This document shows, piece by piece, positions 17,681 through 27,435 of a stretch of DNA of 35,711 bases. The DNA is from Nitratireductor aquibiodomus NL21 = JCM 21793. GTDB lineage: Bacteria; Pseudomonadota; Alphaproteobacteria; Rhizobiales; Rhizobiaceae. Positions within the stretch are counted from its first letter, which is position 1, and the number at the start of each line of letters is the position of its first letter. A program made the translations under genes and the position numbers. The notes under the pieces are model-generated. The model was not told the origin of the DNA. It saw only the letters and a list, made by a program, of their open reading frames with translations, and did not search any database. Location: NCBI RefSeq assembly GCF_000615975.1, contig NZ_BAMP01000041.1, positions 1 to 35,711 of the forward strand, in the 5' to 3' direction.

Positions 17681-19125
17681 ATGATGATCGCGCGATCCTG
17701 AAAAAGGTGAAGTTTCCTCAGATCGACCAGGAGCGCTGGCGCGATCTGGTGATCGAATCTCTCAAGGGAGAAGCCGGTCCCGAGGCGCTTTCCTGGCAGA
17801 CGGACGACAACATCTCCATGCGCGCGCTCTATGAGCGGATGCAGGATGCCAAGCCGCTTGCCCGCGGGCGGGACAAGTCCGGCTGGGCCACCGTCCAGCG
17901 TATGGACGATCCCGATCCGGTCCGCGCGAACCGTCAGGCAAAGGAAGACATTGCCCAGGGAGCAACCGGGCTTGCGCTCGTTTTCGAAGGTGCTCCCAAC
18001 GCATTCGGCTATGGCCTTCCCGCCACGCCCGAAGCGGTTGCCAAAGCGCTCGACGGCATCGACCTTCAGGGTCTGCACCTGCGCATGGATGCAAATCCCA
18101 GTAGCCGCGCCATCGTCGACTGGCTGACGCAGATTTTCACCGAGCGCCGCATCAACCCGGCCGCCATGACGCTGTCCTTCGGCATTTCGCCGGCCGCCAC
18201 CTTTGCCGGCACCGGCAAGCTGCGCATGTCGATCGAGGCGCTCGAAGCCTCCATGCCGCAGTCCTTTGCGGGCTTTTTCGCCATGGACCTGCCAGGCATC
18301 CTGCTTGAGGGCGATGGCCGTGTGTTCCACAATGCGGGCGCTTCCGAGGCACAGGAGCTCGGCATCATGCTGGCCTCCGCGGTCTCGCACCTGCGCATGT
18401 TCGAGCAGGCCCGCCAGCCGCTTGTCTATGCCGCGCCGCATATCGGCTTCTCGCTCTGCGTCGATCAGGACCAGTTCCTGTCCATCGCCAAGATCAGGGC
18501 TCTGCGCCGCCTCTGGGCGCGCGTTCAGGAGACCTGCTCCATCGAACCGTCGCTGGCGACGATCCATGCCGAAACCTCCTATCGGATGATGACCGCGAAG
18601 GATCCAGAAACCAACACGCTGCGCACCACCATCGCCGCATTTGCCGCCGCTGTCGGCGGTGCCGATTCGCTGTCCGTCCTGCCGCACACCATCGTCCACG
18701 GTCTGCCGGACGAAGATGCAAGACGGCTTGCCCGCAACACGCAGCTTATTCTCTCCGGCGAGAGCCATCTCGACCTGATCATCGATCCCGCCGCCGGCGC
18801 CGGCGGCATGGAAACGCTTACCGCAGCCCTTTGCGAGAAGGCCTGGGACGAGTTCCGCCGCATCGAGAGCGAGGGGGGCGTGCTGCGCAGCCTGATGAAT
18901 GGCCACATTCAGGAACGCGTGCTTGAGATGCGCGAGCGCCGCGAGCAGCGCATCAATGATGGCAAGAAGCCCATTGTCGGCACGACGATCTATCCCGCCG
19001 CGGAAGAGCGTCCTGTCAGGACGTTGAAGGCCGAATCGCCCGACTTCTCGGGAGAAACGGCCGCCGTGCGCTGTCAGCCGCTCCTGGCGCAGCGTCTGGA
19101 TGAGACCGGAGGAGGCATCGCATGA
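17681..19125 (+). CDS. mutA: Methylmalonyl-CoA mutase small subunit, probable early frameshift
   Basis: Non-catalytic partner of the B12-dependent mutase that converts (R)-methylmalonyl-CoA to succinyl-CoA in propionate and branched-chain catabolism. It is about 481 aa. The body is typical: [58 protein letters not shown] and [20 protein letters not shown]. The likely start is the ATG at 17681 behind GGGAGG, but that frame stops after six codons. One additional C in TCCTGAAA (near 17697) would join MMIARS to [20 protein letters not shown]. Without it, the start would have to be a TTG at 17632 or a GTG at 17707, both lacking a ribosome-binding site. Its stop overlaps the mutB start by 4 nt. Confidence 0.85.
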
Positions 19126-21246
19126 TCCCGGATTTTGCCAGCATCGGCTGGTCGAATCCGGACACATCGCCTCTTCCAGCAAAGACCCCGCCCACGGCCA
19201 CGCCCGAGGGCATCGAGATCAAATCCTTCTATTCGCAGGACGATCTGAAGGGTCTGCGCTTTCTCGACACCTATCCGGGCGCCGCGCCCTTCATTCGCGG
19301 CCCCTACCCCACCATGTATGCGCGCCAGCCATGGACGATCCGCCAATATGCCGGTTTCTCCACGGCAGAGGAATCCAACGCCTTCTACCGGCGCAACCTT
19401 GCCGCCGGGCAGAAAGGCCTCTCCGTCGCCTTCGACCTTGCCACCCATCGCGGTTATGACAGCGACCACCCCCGCGTTGCCGGCGATGTGGGCATGGCCG
19501 GTGTGGCGATCGATTCCATCCTCGACATGCGCCAGCTCTTCGACGGCATCCCGCTCGATAAAATGAGCGTGTCGATGACCATGAACGGCGCGGTCCTGCC
19601 GATCATGGCGCTCTACATCGTCGCCGCCGAAGAGCAGGGCGTCGCGCAGAAGGATCTTTCGGGCACCATTCAGAACGACATCCTGAAGGAGTTCATGGTC
19701 CGCAACACCTATATCTACCCGCCCAAGCCATCGATGCGGATCATTTCTGACATTTTCTCCTATACGGCGGAGAACATGCCGAAATTCAACTCCATATCCA
19801 TCTCCGGCTATCACATGCAGGAAGCCGGTGCGACGGCTGATCTGGAGCTTGCCTACACCATTGCGGACGGCATCGAGTATGCCCGTGCCGGCATTGCCGC
19901 CGGGCTCGATATCGACCGTTTCGCACCGCGCCTGTCCTTCTTCTGGGCCATCGGCATGAACTTCTTCATGGAAGTTGCCAAGATGCGTGCCGCGCGCCTT
20001 CTCTGGGCGACACTTCTTCAAAAGAATTTTGCGCCGAAGAAAGAGCGTTCACTCTCCCTGCGCACCCATTGCCAGACCTCCGGCTGGTCGCTGACGGCGC
20101 AGGATCCCTACAACAACATTGTGCGCACCATGGTCGAGGCCATGGCCGCCACCCAGGGCCACACCCAGTCGCTCCACACCAACGCCTTCGATGAGGCGCT
20201 GGCGCTGCCGACCGACCATTCCGCGCGCATTGCCCGCAACACGCAGCTTATCCTGCAGCTTGAATCCGGCACGACCCGCATGATTGACCCATGGGGCGGC
20301 TCCCATTTTGTCGAACGCCTCACCCACGACCTCGCCCATCGTGCGCTCAAACACATCGAAGAGGTGGAAAGCCTCGGCGGGATGGCGGCAGCCATCGAAA
20401 AGGGCGTGCCGAAAATGCGCATCGAGGAAGCTGCAGCCCGCACCCAGGCGCGCATCGATTCAGGCGAACAGACAGTGGTCGGCGTCAACCGCTTCCAGCC
20501 CGAGCGCGACACAGAGGTCGACGTTTTGAAGGTCGACAATGCCGAGGTCCGCGCCCGCCAGCTCGCGAAGCTGCAGCAGCTCAAGCACCCGCGACGTGGC
20601 CGAGACAGAAAGCGCGCTTGAAGCCCTCACGCGCGCAGCCGCAGAAGACGGAAACCTGCTCGAATTCGCCGTGCGCGCCGCACGCGCGAACGCCACGGTG
20701 GGCGAGATCTCCACAGCCCTTGAAAAGGCCTTTGGCCGGCATGTGGCGGAGATCCGTACCATTTCCGGCGTCTACCGCAAGGAGGTGGGCGATCTCTCCT
20801 CCTTCGAACGCGCCCAGCAGAAAGTAACAAAATTCCGCAAGAAGACCGGAGCCGCCCCGCGCATCCTGATCGCCAAGATCGGTCAGGACGGGCACGATCG
20901 CGGCCAGAAGGTCATTGCCACCGCATTCGGCGACCTCGGTTTCGAGGTCACGGTCGGTGCCATGTTCCAGACCCCGGAGGAAGTGGCCGAACTGGCCATT
21001 GCCAACGACGTCCAGATCGTCGGTGCCTCCTCGCTGGCCGCCGGTCATCTCACCCTTATCCCCGAGCTCAAGACAGCGCTGGAAAAGCGCGGCCATGGCG
21101 ACATTCTCCTGGTCGCCGGCGGCGTCATCCCGCCCGGCGATTTCGAAGCTGTGCGCGAGGCCGGTGCGGCCGAAATCTTCCCGCCCGGAACGGTCATTCC
21201 CGAAGCCGCCGAAAAACTGCTCGACCGGCTGCTGAAAGCAGGTTGA
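19122..21246 (+). CDS. mutB: Methylmalonyl-CoA mutase large subunit, one frameshift
   Basis: Catalytic, adenosylcobalamin-binding subunit, about 708 aa when restored. The TIM-barrel part has [40 protein letters not shown]-like [20 protein letters not shown] and [20 protein letters not shown]. The C-terminal cobalamin domain has the base-off motif [20 protein letters not shown] and ends [20 protein letters not shown]. Between them, near 20586, LQQLK should continue [20 protein letters not shown]. The frame offset means one base gained or two lost, and loss of two (AAGGCCACC read as AAGCACC) restores family spacing. The ATGA overlap with mutA implies coupled translation. No meaB or epimerase gene is adjacent. 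Confidence 0.93.
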
Positions 21247-21275
21247 CGCCCTGATCTTGAAATGGCCGGCGCCAT

Positions 21276-21295
21276 GTTATACCTTAAGTTATAAC
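21276..21295. promoter_or_regulatory. Palindromic operator of the AbrB-Doc module
   Basis: Near-perfect 20-bp palindrome (18 of 20 positions) with arms GTTATA and TATAAC around the centre CTTAAG, 16 nt before the antitoxin ATG. TA antitoxins of the AbrB type usually repress their own promoter through such sites, so autoregulation is inferred. Confidence 0.6.
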
Positions 21296-21311
21296 AGACG
21301 GAGCCAAAGCC

Positions 21312-21542
21312 ATGAACGTGACCATTCGCAAGATCGGCAATTCGGAAGGTGTCATCCTGCCGAAGGAGGTGCTTGAGCGTTACAATCTGCGTGCTGGCGA
21401 CACGCTCAACCTTCTTGAGGACGGGACCGAACTGCGCCTTCGTCCTCCCGCGGATGATCCCGAAGAATTCGAGCGAAAGATGAAGATCGCTCGAGAGCGG
21501 ATGAAGAAATACGAAACGGCCTACCGCGTTCTGGCCAAGTGA
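21312..21542 (+). CDS. AbrB/MazE-type antitoxin
   Basis: A 76-aa protein. The N-terminal 45 residues form a swapped-hairpin AbrB DNA-binding domain: MNVTIRKIGNSEGVILPKEV, then ERYNLRAGDTLNLLEDGTEL. The C-terminal tail (DDPEEFERKMKIARERMKKY) is charged and would be the flexible part that wraps around and inhibits the toxin. It precedes doc with a 4-nt overlap (GTGA), the classic antitoxin-first order. The start is the ATG at 21312. It would neutralise Doc and, together with it, repress the operator at 21276-21295. Confidence 0.88.
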   Translation: MNVTIRKIGNSEGVILPKEVLERYNLRAGDTLNLLEDGTELRLRPPADDPEEFERKMKIARERMKKYETAYRVLAK

Positions 21543-21913
21543 CAGAGTTTCACTCACGTGACTTCGTCGAAGCGCTGCATGTCGAGCAGTTGCGCCTTCA
21601 CGGCGGTGCCAGTGGCGTCCGCGATGAAGGTGCGCTTCATCGCCCGCTGCAGAAACAGGCCTATGAGGAACCGGATCTGTGTGCGCTCGCAGCAGCGTAC
21701 CTGTTTGGTATCGTAAAAAACCATCCGTTCGTTGACGGAAACAAGCGTACCGGCCTCGCTGCGGCCGACCTTTTTCTCTTCTTCAACGGGCTCAGCATGG
21801 AAGCCGAGCAGGAAGACGTCATTCAACTCGTTCTTCTCGTGGCCGCCGGCGAGATCGACGAAGAAGGCGCAGCCCGTTTTTTCCGCGACCACACCGTCCC
21901 GTTCGAAGCCTGA
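21539..21913 (+). CDS. doc: Doc-type toxin (Fic/Doc family)
   Basis: A 124-aa Doc toxin. Doc family members phosphorylate elongation factor EF-Tu and so stop translation. The Fic core is complete: HPFVDGNKRTG at residues 62-72, with catalytic His62 and the GNKR nucleotide-binding segment. The N-terminus (HVEQLRLHGGASGVRDEGAL) is typical of Doc proteins. The start is GTG, overlapping the antitoxin stop as GTGA, so the two are translationally coupled. The toxin appears intact and presumably active unless its antitoxin is lost. The pair sits between mutB and a Tat-exported protein, with no integrase or attachment site nearby. Confidence 0.9.
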   Translation: MTEFHSRDFVEALHVEQLRLHGGASGVRDEGALHRPLQKQAYEEPDLCALAAAYLFGIVKNHPFVDGNKRTGLAAADLFLFFNGLSMEAEQEDVIQLVLLVAAGEIDEEGAARFFRDHTVPFEA

Positions 21914-21977
21914 TCCTTCGGCACAAAACCTGCATTTAACGGCGGGCAACAGCAGACCAAGTCGGAGTTGTACCAAT

Positions 21978-23345
21978 ATGAACCGCCGTCGCCTGTTGAA
22001 AGCCACCGCAGGGTTTGCCGTCCTCGGCCTTGCCATGCCGCGTGCGGCCTTCGCTGACGCCGCACTGCGACGCGCTGCAACAGGTGCCGCAAACGCAGCC
22101 GAATTCGGCCTCACACCCAACGCAGCCCAGAACCAGACTGCAGCCCTCCAGGCCCTGCTTGAACAGGCAAGCGCAGAAGCCATTCCCATATTCCTGCCGC
22201 CGGGTCGTTATCGTCTTTCAAGTCTCGTTCTGCCCCGCCAAGCTCGCCTTGTCGGTGTTCCCGGCGCCACCCTTCTGGAACAGGATGATCTGGGGTCGCT
22301 GCTGACTGCGCGAGAGGGCAATCATCTCGCGCTCTCCGGCCTCGCATTCGACGGCAGGCTCATGCCGCCTTCCGGTTCAGGTGGTGGCCTGCTCAACATT
22401 GACGGTACACTGCACCTTTCCATCGAAGCCTGCACCTTCGCCAACAGCGGCGGCAATGGCCTCTCGCTCCGTCGCGCGCAGGGCAAAATCCGCGATTGCG
22501 CCATCACCGACATAACCGACTACGCGCTCTACGCACTCGATTCGAGCGGCCTTGATGTCATTGAAAACACTGTCTCCGATTGCGGCAATGGCGGCATTCT
22601 CATCCACCGCAGCGCTCCTGGCGCGGACGGCAGCCGTGTTTCTGGAAACCGCATCAGCCGCATCCGCGCCGACAGGGGCGGCACCGGCCAGTATGGCAAC
22701 GGCATCAACGCCTATCGCGCCGACAATCTCCGTGTGTCAGAAAATGAAATTGCCGACTGCGCCTTTTCCGCCATACGCGGCAACAGCGCAGGCAATCTCC
22801 AGATATCCGGCAACACCTGCCTGCGTTCGGGCGAAACCGCGCTTTATGCGGAGTTCGCCTTCCAGGGTGCCGTCATCACCGGCAATCTCGTGGATGGCGC
22901 CGCCCACGGCATCTCCATGGCCAATTTCGACAAGGGCGGGCGGCTCTGCGCCTGCACCGGCAACATCATCCGCAATCTTTCAAAAGATGGCCCCTACCCC
23001 TCGCCCATGGCCGGTTTTGGCATCGGCATCAATGTCGAGGCCGACAGCACCATCACCGGCAACATCATCGAAAACGCGCCGCTTGCGGGCATTCGCATGG
23101 GCTGGGGGCCCTTCCTGCGCAACGTCACCGCTTCGGGCAACGTCATCCGGAAGGCGAAAACAGGCATCATCGTTTCCGTCGTCGAAGGTTCGGGAAAAGC
23201 CGCCATTTCCGGCAATGTCTTCGAGGATACACCCAATGGCGCGGTCGTCGGCCATCGGTGGGCCGATGCTGCAACAGGCGATCTGCTGCGCTCCGGCAGC
23301 GAGACCATCCCGCATCTGACGCTGGCTGGCAACCGGGCGGGTTAG
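21978..23345 (+). CDS. Tat-exported parallel beta-helix repeat protein (TIGR03808-like)
   Basis: A 455-aa exported protein of unknown function. The N-terminus MNRRRLLKATAGFAVLGLAM is a twin-arginine signal, ending near AFADAALRRAA. The mature part consists of short repeats with recurring NxI and SGN elements (VIENTVSDCGNGGILI, VSGNRISRIRAD, ISGNTCLRSG, ITGNIIENAPLAGIRMGW), the pattern of right-handed parallel beta helices as in pectate lyases and polysaccharide-modifying enzymes. No catalytic triad can be assigned. It resembles a Rhizobiales family of twin-arginine translocated repeat proteins. The start is the ATG at 21978, 64 nt after doc. There is no clear ribosome-binding site directly upstream. 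Confidence 0.82.
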   Translation: MNRRRLLKATAGFAVLGLAMPRAAFADAALRRAATGAANAAEFGLTPNAAQNQTAALQALLEQASAEAIPIFLPPGRYRLSSLVLPRQARLVGVPGATLLEQDDLGSLLTAREGNHLALSGLAFDGRLMPPSGSGGGLLNIDGTLHLSIEACTFANSGGNGLSLRRAQGKIRDCAITDITDYALYALDSSGLDVIENTVSDCGNGGILIHRSAPGADGSRVSGNRISRIRADRGGTGQYGNGINAYRADNLRVSENEIADCAFSAIRGNSAGNLQISGNTCLRSGETALYAEFAFQGAVITGNLVDGAAHGISMANFDKGGRLCACTGNIIRNLSKDGPYPSPMAGFGIGINVEADSTITGNIIENAPLAGIRMGWGPFLRNVTASGNVIRKAKTGIIVSVVEGSGKAAISGNVFEDTPNGAVVGHRWADAATGDLLRSGSETIPHLTLAGNRAG

Positions 23346-23413
23346 GACATCACGGAAGTTTGCCGCGATCCTCTTCGCCGCATAGGGCACGCAATGATTG
23401 CGTGGCCAAGGGC

Positions 23414-23537
23414 GGTGCGTGGTTCGACAAGCTCACCATGGGGGAGGGAATCGGTCTCACACCCGTTGCGCCGCGATTCCGCCAGCCTTTGTGGCAGCGA
23501 CCACTTCCCTCATGGTGAGCTTGTCGAAACACGCACC
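23414..23537. repeat. Long imperfect inverted repeat
   Basis: Arms at 23414-23450 and 23505-23537 are complementary over about 33 bases with one mismatch and a 4-base gap. Each contains TTCGACAAGCTCACCATG or its complement. The loop is 54 nt. This core resembles intergenic palindromic elements widespread in alphaproteobacteria (recalled, not searched). It lies between two convergent genes and could also slow transcription from either side. Confidence 0.75.
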
Positions 23538-23601
23538 ACGTCAGCGCAGACCGATGCCGTTCACCGTGGGTCCTGTTTTCACCGGGTACGCTCTAAACGC
23601 C

Positions 23602-24606
23602 CTATCCGACCAGCGCTTCCGAGGGCCGCAACGACCCCACCTCGAACCCGCGTCGATTAGTCAAAACCGGTCGGGCCATCTCACGCAACGTCTCGGCCAA
23701 TGCATCACCATCCAGAAGCTGCGCCAGCACTTCGGCGACCATCACTTCTGCGGCACGCGTGGCCCCGTCATCGCATTTGAGCGCAATGCCGATGCCCTTT
23801 TCTGGAATTGCGGCACAAAACACGCCTTCCGCGCCTGTCTTGGTGAAGATGCGTCCCTTGCCCGCTTCCATCATCCGCGTATCAGCGCGCCCACTGCCTG
23901 CCACATAAAACGGCTCCGCCATGCAGGCGGCAAATATGCGCTTTGCGGCTTTCGCACGTTCGGGCGCGAATCCGGTCCCCGTCGCCATACGCGCGAACCC
24001 TTGCGCGAGCGCTTTCAGCGGCACGGCATAGGTGGGAATGGAGCAGCCGTCCGTGCCGCAGAGGTCGGTCTCGTGTGCTGCACCCGTCACGTCCTCCATG
24101 GCAGCCTTCACGGCGTCCTGCGCCGGGTGTCCAAGCGCCACATAGCCCTGCGTATCATGGCCCAGATGCGCACAGGTACACAGGAAGCCAGCATGCTTTC
24201 CCGAACAATTGTTGTGCGCCGCCGTCGGCTCCACGAGATCGCGCGCCTGCGCGATCAGTACATGCTGCTCTGATGACCAATGCGCCCCGCATTCGAACGC
24301 GTCGCTGCCAAGCCCTGCCCGTTCCACCATGGCAGTCGCCAGCGCCGCATGCTCCGGCTCGCCTGAATGCGATGCGCAGGCAAGCGCGATTTCCCGATTG
24401 CCGAAGCCGAACGCATCCGCCGCCCCGCTTTCCACGAAAGGCAGCGCCTGAATGGCTTTTACGGCAGAACGTGGAAACACGGGCCGATCGACGTCGCCAA
24501 GGCTCATCACCTTTCCGCCATCCGCCTCAAACACGGCTATGGCGCCACGGTGCCTGCTCTCGACAACGTTACCGCGCAGCACTTCGACCAGAACCGGATT
24601 GCCCAT
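23602..24606 (-). CDS. L-asparaginase, Rhizobium etli type (class 3)
   Basis: A 334-aa asparaginase of the R. etli ReAIV/ReAV family, unrelated to E. coli enzymes. It hydrolyses asparagine to aspartate and ammonia. All residues reported for the ReAV active and zinc sites are present, one position earlier than in ReAV: Ser47-x-x-Lys50 (SAVK), Ser79 (CASHSGE), Cys134 and Lys137 (NNCSGKHAG), Asp181 and Cys183 (DLCGTDGC). There is no signal peptide, so it is cytoplasmic. The start is the ATG at 24606 (MGNPVLVEVLRGNVVESRHR); an in-frame extension to 24639 is less likely. It is transcribed divergently from the DUF3750 gene, with 62 nt between them. It is intact. Confidence 0.9.
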   Translation of the reverse strand: MGNPVLVEVLRGNVVESRHRGAIAVFEADGGKVMSLGDVDRPVFPRSAVKAIQALPFVESGAADAFGFGNREIALACASHSGEPEHAALATAMVERAGLGSDAFECGAHWSSEQHVLIAQARDLVEPTAAHNNCSGKHAGFLCTCAHLGHDTQGYVALGHPAQDAVKAAMEDVTGAAHETDLCGTDGCSIPTYAVPLKALAQGFARMATGTGFAPERAKAAKRIFAACMAEPFYVAGSGRADTRMMEAGKGRIFTKTGAEGVFCAAIPEKGIGIALKCDDGATRAAEVMVAEVLAQLLDGDALAETLREMARPVLTNRRGFEVGSLRPSEALVG

Positions 24607-24668
24607 GTTTTCACCGTAATTTGCGGGTTTCACTTTCAAATCAAGCCGACCGCAATAGACTGGCCCTC

Positions 24669-25448
24669 ATGCGTTTTTTCAAGCGGACTTTGCTGTTTAT
24701 CACCCTTGTCTTCATTCTGCCGGCCTTCGCCTCGCTGGCATGGTGGACCATGCAGGACAGGCCGGGCTCGTGGCGCAGCGCCGACTGGTCGGCGAGCGGC
24801 GTTCTTCCACACGCAACCGATGACCCAAGGGCAGCGATCTATGTCATGGCCGCGCGCACCGGCGGCATGAAGGGCGCCCTGTCCGTCCATAGCTGGCTCG
24901 TGCTCAAGCGCGCTCGTGCTTCATCCTATGACCGCTATGACAAGGTCGGCTGGGGAAACCCCGTGCGCCGCAACGCCTATCCGGCAGATGGGCGCTGGTA
25001 TTCCAACACGCCCTATGTCGTGGCCGCGATCACAGGAGAGGAAGCCGAACGCCTCATGCCGCAAGTGGAAGCGGCCATAGCCAGCTATCCCTTCTCGCAG
25101 CGTGGCGACTACGGGATCTGGCCTGGACCAAACTCCAACTCCTTCACCGCACACGTGCTGCGCAGTCTGCCGGATCTCGACATCGCCCTGCCACCGACCG
25201 CTGTCGGGCGCGATTATCGTCCGGGCCTTTTCGTGTTTGATCACACGCCAGACTGGAGCGATGTGCATGTCTCGCTCGGCGGGCTGGCAGGCATTGCAGC
25301 CGGTCTGCGCTCCGGTGTCGAGTTGCATTTTCTGGGGCTGGTCGCAGGCCTCGATCTGCGCCGCCCGGCACTCAAGGTGCCGGGCTTTGGCCGCGTCGAA
25401 CTGTGGCCCTCAGCGACGGCCGGCGAAAAGGGACAGCCCGCTACTTGA
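24669..25448 (+). CDS. DUF3750 domain protein, membrane-anchored
   Basis: A 259-aa protein of unknown function. The N-terminus MRFFKRTLLFITLVFILPAF is a signal anchor or uncleaved signal. The rest is periplasmic and matches DUF3750: ALSVHSWLVLKRARASSYDR, YDKVGWGNPVRRNAYPADGR, YGIWPGPNSNSFTAHVLR and ALPPTAVGRDY. The PGPNSN motif with conserved His in HSW and TAHV hints at an enzyme, and some related proteins have been compared with papain-like folds, but no activity is known to me. The start is the ATG at 24669. The 3' end overlaps the convergent thiolase gene by 8 nt. Confidence 0.82.
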   Translation: MRFFKRTLLFITLVFILPAFASLAWWTMQDRPGSWRSADWSASGVLPHATDDPRAAIYVMAARTGGMKGALSVHSWLVLKRARASSYDRYDKVGWGNPVRRNAYPADGRWYSNTPYVVAAITGEEAERLMPQVEAAIASYPFSQRGDYGIWPGPNSNSFTAHVLRSLPDLDIALPPTAVGRDYRPGLFVFDHTPDWSDVHVSLGGLAGIAAGLRSGVELHFLGLVAGLDLRRPALKVPGFGRVELWPSATAGEKGQPAT

Positions 25449-26606
25449 TCCGTTCGAGGATCGACACATAGTTGGCGACCGCCGCGCCACCCATGTTAAA
25501 GATGCCGCCCAGCTTCGCGTCGGGGATCTGGATGCCGCCGGCCTCGCCGGTCAGTTGCATCGCCGTCAGCGCATGCATGGAAACGCCGGTCGCACCGATC
25601 GGATGCCCCTTGGCCTTCAGCCCGCCTGAGGGGTTCACCGGCAGCCGCCCGTTCTTCTCGGTCTGGCCTTCGAGCGCGATCTTTCCGCCCTCGCCCGGCT
25701 TTGCAAGCCCCATCGCCTCATATTCGATCAGTTCGGCAATGGTGAAGCAGTCATGGGTCTCCACGAAAGAGAGGTCGTCCAGCGTCACGCCCGCGCTTTT
25801 CAAAGCACGCTTCCAGGTCTCTTCGCAGCCCTCGAATTTCAGAATGTCGCGTTTCGACATGGGCAGAAAGTCCTGCACATGCTCGTTTGCCCTGAGCGCC
25901 ACCGCGCGGCGCATCGAAAGTGCGGTCTGCGTATCCGTCAACACGATCGCAGCCGCACCATCCGAAACGAGCGAACAGTCGGTGCGTTTCAGCGGACCGG
26001 CCACATAGGGGTTGCGCTCGCTCTCCTGGCGGCAGAAATCGAAACCCAGATCCTTGCGCATCTGCGCAAACGGGTTCTCGACACCGTTTTTGTGGTTCTT
26101 GGCCGCGAGTGTCGCCAGCGCGTCCGACTGGTCGCCATATTTCTGAAAATAAGCATCCGCGATTTTCCCGAAAACGCCGGCAAAGCCGCCCGGAATCTCG
26201 CCATCTTCGGGCAAATAGGACGCTTTCAGCAGGTTCTCGGCAATTTGCGGCCCAGGTGTTTTCGTCATCTGCTCCGCGCCCACCACAAGCACGATGCGGG
26301 CGTCGCGCGCGGCGATGGAACGGGCTCCTTGCCGAACTGCGGCAGAGCCGGTCGCACAGGCGTTTTCCACCCGTGTCGCCGGCTTGAAACGCAGCCGGTC
26401 ATCGGCCTGCAGCACGAGACTTGCCGTGAAATCCTGCGGCGAGAAACCGGCGTTGAAATGGCCGAGCACGATCTCGTCCACATCCTCTGCTTCGATGCCG
26501 GCATGGTCCAGCGCCTCGCGCGCCACCTGAACGATCAGCCTTCAAGCGTGTCATCGGTCAGCTTGCCGAATTTTGAATGGGCCCAGCCCACAATGCATGC
26601 GGTCAT
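25441..26606 (-). CDS. Thiolase family protein (acetyl-CoA acetyltransferase-like), early frameshift
   Basis: About 388 aa when restored. The ATG at 26606 behind GGGAGA gives MTACIVGWAHSKFGKLTDDT, then LEG, and the frame stops. Adding one C in GAAGGCTGATC (near 26538) restores LIVQVAREALDHAGIEAEDV and the rest of the gene. The nucleophilic Cys is in VENACATGSAAVRQG, a His in VETHDCFTIAELIEYEAMG, and the C-terminal motif is NPSGGLKAKGHPIGATGVSM. This subgroup (SCP-x/thiolase-like) acts in fatty acid or acetoacetyl-CoA metabolism. The exact substrate cannot be told. It is transcribed divergently from betI with 226 nt between. Confidence 0.87.
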
Positions 26607-26797
26607 CTCGTCTCTCCCGGAGGGCGGCATTCTATGCCGCAGATTAGAGCAAACATGTGAGCGGCACCATAAATCCGCTGCCGACTTTGTTCAAGCATGA
26701 ACTATTTTCTGCAAAGCCCCTGTTCTCTGTCTGACGTTTCATCCAAGTCCTCCTCCCTGGAGCGTGACCTTCTCCCCGTGAAGCCCGACAAATTTCC

Positions 26798-26817
26798 TTG
26801 ATTGATTAGTCAATCAA
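26798..26817. promoter_or_regulatory. betI: Probable BetI operator (bet box)
   Basis: Perfect inverted repeat with 8-bp arms, TTGATTGA and TCAATCAA, around TTAG, ending 15 nt before the betI ATG. BetI, a TetR-family repressor, binds similar dyads (TTGA...TCAA type) in other proteobacteria and releases on choline. The assignment rests on symmetry and position. Confidence 0.7.
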
Positions 26818-26832
26818 TAATAAATGTGACCC

Positions 26833-27435
26833 ATGCCAAAAATCGGAATGGAACCCATACGCCGACGCGCGCTCATCGATGCGGCAATCAGCGCCATTGG
26901 CGAGCGCGGTGCGCTCAACGTCACCATGTCGGACATTGCCGGCCGGGCCGGCGTCTCGACAGCCCTTGCCCACCACTATTTCGGCGGCAAGGATGATCTT
27001 CTGTTCGCAACAATGCGCCACATCCTTTCACAGCTGGGCAATGAGGTCCGCCCGGCCATGGCAGGGCTTGCGGGCGCAGACCGTGTTCGCGCGATCATCG
27101 CGGTGAACCTCTCGCCCGATCAGTTCCGCCCCGAAATCATCGCCGCGTGGCTCGCCTTCTACGTGGAGGCGCGGCGTGATGCGGCACTCGGCCGCCTCTT
27201 CCGCATTTATGTTCACCGCCTTCACAGCGACCTGATGAGCGGGCTTACCCACCTTCCGCGCGCGCGCGCTGTCCACATCGCGCGGGGCCTCGCCGCCCTC
27301 ATCGACGGGCTTTATCTGCGCCGCGCGCTCGGCGAAGGCGTCGAGGATTCCGCCGCAGCCATCGCCCTTGTCGAAGACTACCTCGACATGGCCCTTGCCC
27401 GGCACCCGTCATTCGGGAGCCTGCCCCATGCGTGA
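26833..27435 (+). CDS. betI: Choline-responsive repressor BetI
   Basis: A 200-aa TetR-family repressor. The N-terminal helix-turn-helix is complete: [20 protein letters not shown], then [20 protein letters not shown] and [14 protein letters not shown]. The C-terminal ligand domain has the BetI-specific segments [20 protein letters not shown] and [15 protein letters not shown], and ends [10 protein letters not shown]. It would repress betIAB until choline is present. The start is the ATG at 26833, just behind a palindrome that is the likely operator. Its stop overlaps the betA start by 8 nt, so the genes form one operon. Confidence 0.94.
   Translation: MPKIGMEPIRRRALIDAAISAIGERGALNVTMSDIAGRAGVSTALAHHYFGGKDDLLFATMRHILSQLGNEVRPAMAGLAGADRVRAIIAVNLSPDQFRPEIIAAWLAFYVEARRDAALGRLFRIYVHRLHSDLMSGLTHLPRARAVHIARGLAALIDGLYLRRALGEGVEDSAAAIALVEDYLDMALARHPSFGSLPHA

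Noticed and set aside
17629-19182. A 517-codon open frame on the minus strand opposite mutA
   Set aside because: It lies fully antisense to a clearly recognised conserved gene. Its codons are the mirror of GC-rich third positions and its translation resembles no family.
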